Shown: one piece after another, positions 60,283 through 64,000 of the stretch
Layout: each line of letters starts with the position of its first letter
How positions within the stretch are numbered: the stretch's first letter is position 1
NCBI RefSeq assembly: GCF_900129135.1
Contig: NZ_FQVI01000009.1
Location: 1 to 64,000, forward strand
Reading direction: 5' to 3'
From: Lactonifactor longoviformis DSM 17459
GTDB taxonomy: Bacteria; Bacillota; Clostridia; Lachnospirales; Lachnospiraceae
DNA: 64,000 nt
The notes under the pieces: model-generated
What the model was told of the DNA's origin: nothing
Database searches by the model: none
Seen by the model: only the letters and a program-made list of their open reading frames with translations
Made by a program: the position numbers and the translations under genes

Positions 60283-62223
60283 TTATCTCAAATCACTGGC
60301 TGCCTCATAGCCCGCCTGCACGGCCTGGGCGATCCGCCCAACCTTTGACGCATCTCCCAGGATACATACCCGCTCAAAGTTCTCTCTGAGTACTCTGCTG
60401 AACGTAGGATCATTTTTTACTCCCAGAGAAAGTACGATCTGATCCGCCGGGATTTCTACAGCGGTATGATCCTTCATATTCTCTGCCTTTACACCTGCCT
60501 TGGTCACTTCGCAGAGTTTGCAGGAAGGGATCAGTGTCACCCCGTATTTTTTCAGTCTGGTAACAATATCAATAAGGTTAGGTGTGTACATACCGGGCCC
60601 GATATTAGGAAGCATCTCTATGACTGTCACTTTATTTTTCTGCTCTGCCAGGAACTCTGCTGTTTCCAGCCCTGTCATACCGCTTCCCACCATGACCACA
60701 TTTTTTTCTTTTACTGTTACCCTCTTTCTCAGAATATCCGTTACTGTACATACATTCTCTCCCTGAATTCCCGGAAGCGGAGGTATAATATTCGTCCCCC
60801 CAACTGCGGAAAATACGGCATAAGGCTCCATGGCCTTAATCTCCTCCAGATCCGGCTCCCGCTCCAGGTGAATCTCTGCACCCAGGGTTCTGATCTCATG
60901 CTCCAGATATTCCAAGTACCAGGTGATTTTTTCCTTTAACGGGGGAACCGCCGCAAGCCTTGCGCTTCCTCCCAATACCGGCTGTTTTTCAAAGAGCACG
61001 GGTATAAATCCCCGTATAGCCAGAACTCTGGCTGCTTCCATACCAGCCGGTCCTCCTCCCAGTATAACGACACGTCTGCCTGCTCCGTCCTTTGACAGCC
61101 CGGTCAGCTCAGTCTCACGACCACACCTGGCATTTACAGCGCACTTTATGATTTTTCCGTTCAACACATCCTCAATACAGTACAGGCAGGAAATACAAGG
61201 GCGAATCTCTTCCTCCTTACCCGCCCTGGCTTTATTTCCCCACTGAGGATCCGCCAGCTGTGCTCTTCCCAATGCCACAAAATCCTGAATACCTTCCTCC
61301 AGAAGCTGTTCTGCAAAATCAGGTTTTCTGATCACGTCACAGGCAATCACAGGTATATGTACGGCCTTTTTCACCGCTGCCGCCAGATGCTTTTTCCATC
61401 CCTGAGGATAAGAAGTAGGCTCAATAATGGTATTCACTGTTTCATAAGTCCCTGCACTCACATTAATGACATCAACCCCCAGCTGTTCCAGAGCTGCCGC
61501 TGTCTTTACCGCATCTTCAAGTCCAAATCCCCCCGGCACGAATTCATCTCCGTCGATTCTTACAGACACCGGAAACTTTTTTCCGCAGGAGGCTTTAATC
61601 CCCCCCACGATCTCTGCCAGAAAGCGGAACCGGTTTTCAAAGCTTCCTCCATATTTATCTGTACGAATATTGCTTTGAGGGCTTAAAAAGGATCCTACCA
61701 GATATCCATGAGCCGCATGAATCTCCACCCCGTCCATGCCGGCTGCCTTAGCGATATTTGCCCCTATGATGAATTTTTTTACCATTCCTTCCACTTCTTC
61801 TGTGGTCATCTCTCTTGGCATCTCTCCGATGGCGCTGCTCATGATCGGGCTTGGACCTGCAATCTGCCTTCCGTCTATAAATTTGGAGCGGTTTTCTCTT
61901 CCGGGGTGATGCAGCTGAAGAAAAATCCTGGTGTCATATCTGTGAATCCGCCTTGCCAAACGCTCCAGCCCGGGAATATAGCGGATATGGTTTGCACACA
62001 GCTGACAGGGAGTGCCGATCCCAGTTTCATCATCCACTCTGGTAATCTCTGTGATGATCAGACCGCAGCCGCCCTCCGCCCGTTCTTCATAGTAACGGAT
62101 AATCTCCTCATTAACCTCACCATTGCATCCAGGAAGATTGGTGCCCATTGCCGGCATCACAATCCTGTTCTTTGTCTCCAGGCATCCAATCTGTCCCCTC
62201 TCAAATAATCTCTGATACTTCAT
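60283..62223 (-). CDS. NADH:flavin oxidoreductase, BaiCD/FadH-type enoate reductase
   Basis: 646 residues. An N-terminal Old-Yellow-Enzyme FMN barrel (about 1-340; HAAHGYLVGSFLSPQSN) is followed by a 4Fe-4S cysteine set (CISCLYC, then a Cys about 13 residues on). FAD and NAD domains complete the C-terminal half (VVILGGGPAGMEAARVL; VVMVGSGMTGLETAEFL). This layout is shared by 2,4-dienoyl-CoA reductase, BaiCD/BaiH bile-acid reductases and steroid or cinnamate enoate reductases. It should reduce an activated C=C bond. The ATG at 62223 has GGGAG 5 nt upstream. First gene of the operon. Confidence 0.93.
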   Translation of the reverse strand: MKYQRLFERGQIGCLETKNRIVMPAMGTNLPGCNGEVNEEIIRYYEERAEGGCGLIITEITRVDDETGIGTPCQLCANHIRYIPGLERLARRIHRYDTRIFLQLHHPGRENRSKFIDGRQIAGPSPIMSSAIGEMPREMTTEEVEGMVKKFIIGANIAKAAGMDGVEIHAAHGYLVGSFLSPQSNIRTDKYGGSFENRFRFLAEIVGGIKASCGKKFPVSVRIDGDEFVPGGFGLEDAVKTAAALEQLGVDVINVSAGTYETVNTIIEPTSYPQGWKKHLAAAVKKAVHIPVIACDVIRKPDFAEQLLEEGIQDFVALGRAQLADPQWGNKARAGKEEEIRPCISCLYCIEDVLNGKIIKCAVNARCGRETELTGLSKDGAGRRVVILGGGPAGMEAARVLAIRGFIPVLFEKQPVLGGSARLAAVPPLKEKITWYLEYLEHEIRTLGAEIHLEREPDLEEIKAMEPYAVFSAVGGTNIIPPLPGIQGENVCTVTDILRKRVTVKEKNVVMVGSGMTGLETAEFLAEQKNKVTVIEMLPNIGPGMYTPNLIDIVTRLKKYGVTLIPSCKLCEVTKAGVKAENMKDHTAVEIPADQIVLSLGVKNDPTFSRVLRENFERVCILGDASKVGRIAQAVQAGYEAASDLR

Positions 62224-62266
62224 TGCCGCTCCCATCCTTTCTGACGATATTCTCTCTTTCCCCTCA

Positions 62267-62295
62267 TTGCCTTATCAATTTCTCTGTGTTATAGT
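62267..62295 (+). promoter_or_regulatory. promoter of the PucR-type regulator and shared regulatory region
   Basis: TTGCCT (62267-62272), 17-bp spacer, TATAGT (62290-62295). Just after it, TTATAGTTGA and TTATAGTCAA form a direct repeat that also falls in the likely promoter of the divergent reductase operon, a plausible regulator-binding site. Confidence 0.6.
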
Positions 62296-62395
62296 TGAAT
62301 TATAGTCAATAGAGGAACAAATTCCTATGTTAACCAGTGCCAAAAATGCCTATTCCAATGGTGCACTGTGCATAATTATTATGAGGAGACTGCCT

Positions 62396-63640
62396 ATGGA
62401 ACTCTCACAGATTCCCTCCCGGGACCATATCTATGCCAGACTGTTTGAAGCCTACGTAAATGGCGAAAGCCTCCAGGCCTTAATCCAGCTGACCGCGGAT
62501 TTGCTGCTAAATCCTATTATAGTCATTAATGTCAGCTACCAGATTATCGGGCACTCCAATATCCTGGAGATTGCAGATCCTTTCTGGCTGGATCATATTA
62601 AAAACGGATTCTGTCCCTATGAATTCATCGTAAAAGTAAATACGCTTCCCTGTGTAAAAGAAGGAAAGCGCAAAGAAAACACCTATGAGGTATGGTGCGA
62701 GGAAAGCCAGAACAAAAAGCTTGTGTCTAAATTGAAAAACAAAGATATTCCCATCGGAAATGTTATTATGATGGGATGTAAAAGAGACATCCGCACAGAG
62801 GATTATACCATTCTGGAAAAGGTTGCCGCCCTATACAGCATGAAGCTGACGGAGCATCAGAAGCCCACCCATCAGCGCCCCCAGTCTGTATACTACGAAA
62901 ACCTGCTCCTGGACTTGATTGAAAGAAAGCATCTGTCCGGAGAAGAGATTCTTTCCTATTTGGAACTGGGGAAGCTTACCTTTCCCTCCCGGATGTACGT
63001 CCTGTCCATGAATCCGGGAAATTTTAACAGCAGTGACTGTTCTCTGGATGATATCCGGGATAACTGCAGTTACCTGTTTCACCGTTTTCCCGCAGTCTAT
63101 TACCGTGAACATTTTATTGCCGTCTGCGACGGAGATAAATTAGAGGAACAGCTCAGCAAAATTCAGGAATTTCTATGCACAAACCACATTTATGTGGGCA
63201 TCAGCCGGTGCTTTCGGCGGATAGAGGATTTCTATAAATACTACCAGCAGTCTCTCAAAGCCATCACTCTGGGCCGCTGCGCATGTCCGGGCGAATATAT
63301 CATTTACTATTCCAGGGTACAGTACTACGAATTCCTGGAAATGGCAGATTATCCCCTGGACAGTGACAGTCTGTGCCACCCTTATCTTCTCACACTGAGG
63401 GAGTATGATAATGCCCACAATAATAACTTATTTGATACACTTTACCAATATATTATTAATGACGGAAATATACAGAAAACAGCTGCAGATTTGTTTATAC
63501 ACAGGAATACCGTGCGGTACCGGATGGATAAGATACAAGAACTGGTGCCCATTGATTTTTCCAATATTGCGGAGATATCGAATGTGTTTATCTCTTATCG
63601 GATCATGAATTATTTGAGGGAGAAAGAAAGGCATAAATGA
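62396..63640 (+). CDS. PucR/CdaR-type transcriptional regulator
   Basis: 414 residues. The C-terminal PucR helix-turn-helix is clear (AADLFIHRNTVRYRMDKIQEL), preceded by a GGDEF-like/CdaR middle domain (about 180-340) and an N-terminal sensor-like region. Such regulators usually activate an adjacent catabolic operon when its substrate is present. It is divergent from the flavin reductase-decarboxylase-SDR operon, its expected target. The ATG at 62396 has GAGGAG 8 nt upstream; the frame to 62327 is unsupported. Confidence 0.9.
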   Translation: MELSQIPSRDHIYARLFEAYVNGESLQALIQLTADLLLNPIIVINVSYQIIGHSNILEIADPFWLDHIKNGFCPYEFIVKVNTLPCVKEGKRKENTYEVWCEESQNKKLVSKLKNKDIPIGNVIMMGCKRDIRTEDYTILEKVAALYSMKLTEHQKPTHQRPQSVYYENLLLDLIERKHLSGEEILSYLELGKLTFPSRMYVLSMNPGNFNSSDCSLDDIRDNCSYLFHRFPAVYYREHFIAVCDGDKLEEQLSKIQEFLCTNHIYVGISRCFRRIEDFYKYYQQSLKAITLGRCACPGEYIIYYSRVQYYEFLEMADYPLDSDSLCHPYLLTLREYDNAHNNNLFDTLYQYIINDGNIQKTAADLFIHRNTVRYRMDKIQELVPIDFSNIAEISNVFISYRIMNYLREKERHK

Positions 63641-63646
63641 TGGTTT

Positions 63647-63951
63647 ATATGCCTAAAGTTCGGAGGTATAGAGTCGGCAAGCAGAGCGTCGCTGACGGAC
63701 GGTCAAGGGAGGGGGTCTTGGAGCCGGGGAACGGAAGGGGCAATACGGGATCTGCTTGCTACTGCGTTTCTCCTCAGCTAACTGCTTAGCCGTTCACTAA
63801 GAAGCTCAGGAGAGCCTTCGCTCCTAAGTGACCGCTGGCAGTGGATCTTCGGACGCACTCCGTAGTCTGCGCAGCTCCACGTATTGCCCCTTCCGTTCCC
63901 CGGCTCCAAGACCCCCTCCCTTGACCTGCTTTACCCTCACTTCAGGCATAT
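63647..63951. repeat. nested inverted-repeat element of about 305 bp, possible structured RNA or mobile repeat
   Basis: Two perfect 47-bp arms (63701-63747, starting GGTCAAGGGA; 63880-63926, its exact reverse complement) surround a 132-bp core with its own hairpins (AGGAG/CTCCT with TCACT/AGTGA outside; GTGGA/TCCAC). An outer pair ATATGCCTAAAGT (63647-63659) and ACTTCAGGCATAT (63939-63951) matches at 12 of 13 positions. It is GC-rich relative to its flanks and starts 6 bp after the PucR stop codon. The remaining 63952-64000 holds only a short possible minus-strand frame that I do not support. Confidence 0.85.
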
Positions 63952-64000
63952 GGAAAACGGGCGGGGAAGGTCGAGAGTTGTACATTTTTCACCTTGTTCA

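Noticed and set aside
58694-62223. bile-acid 7-dehydroxylation (bai) operon
   Set aside because: Only the flavin reductase and SDR types are shared. The CoA ligase, CoA transferase, dehydratase and transporter genes are missing, and a decarboxylase-family gene is present instead.
63641-64000. Small ORFs read through the palindromic element on both strands
   Set aside because: They arise because the arms are reverse complements of each other. They lack recognisable domains and their limits do not match ribosome sites, apart from one weak case at the right edge.

Overview
The window reads as chromosomal DNA from an anaerobic, low-to-mid GC Firmicute, most likely a Lachnospiraceae-type Clostridium. 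This is inferred from strong AGGAGG ribosome sites, sigma-A promoters, a type-A RNase P RNA, an asrABC anaerobic sulfite reductase, a sporulation-style amidase with SPOR repeats, KTGD-type surface anchoring and choline-binding-type wall repeats. No rRNA, tRNA, CRISPR array or prophage was seen. Two items look mobile or repetitive: an IS1182-like transposase end at the left edge and a roughly 300-bp nested palindrome at the right edge.

Layout. 1-4.4 kb: transposase end, rnpB with its own promoter, a DUF218 protein, an anchored unknown protein, a Crp/Fnr regulator, thioredoxin, a DMT exporter and a 27-residue membrane peptide. 4.4-10.2 kb: AlkD-type DNA repair protein coupled to a SWIM/SNF2 ATPase, then PTS enzyme I. 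10.3-14 kb: asrABC led by its own Crp/Fnr gene, whose promoter has a TGTGA-N6-TCACC box centred at about -41.5. 14-15.5 kb: mntP behind a manganese (yybP-ykoY) riboswitch, and a MerR regulator. 15.5-23 kb: amidase, methylglyoxal synthase, lipid kinase, phosphodiesterase, PAP2 phosphatase, glycosyltransferase, mutY, sfsA and a HAD phosphatase. 23-29 kb: envelope block with a Big_3 surface protein, a small zinc-ribbon membrane protein, an L,D-transpeptidase, CorA and a 50-codon leader-like ORF. 29-34.6 kb: homoserine dehydrogenase and a run of metal-hydrolase and SseB genes. 34.6-40.2 kb: two secreted proteins (GH43-like; LamG/Ig) with the same C-terminal 20-residue repeat array. 40.5-49.8 kb: PfkB kinase, then an oligopeptide ABC transporter operon ending in DUF1028 and M20 hydrolase genes, divergent from an Lrp/AsnC regulator.

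49.8-58 kb is a co-directional, tightly packed operon: HAD, leucine-rich-repeat protein, VWA protein, MoxR ATPase, HAD, MESH1-like HD hydrolase, YgjP-like peptidase, DUF2284 and a small VWA-like protein. The VWA protein has a DUF2201-like domain in which the HExxH glutamate is replaced by Met. This is the best candidate for an undescribed system. 58-63.6 kb holds a small Cys-containing protein and a second candidate: an operon of a BaiCD/FadH-type flavin reductase, an acetoacetate-decarboxylase-family protein and an SDR dehydrogenase, divergent from a PucR-type regulator. This looks like a regulated pathway for an unknown carbonyl substrate.

Other regulatory signals: the 50-codon ORF upstream of corA ends inside a terminator stem, suggesting translation-coupled attenuation. 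A perfect 14-bp inverted repeat lies in the peptide-transporter leader. ATCTTAA boxes recur in three envelope-gene promoters. All family assignments are from reading the sequence; no database search was run.
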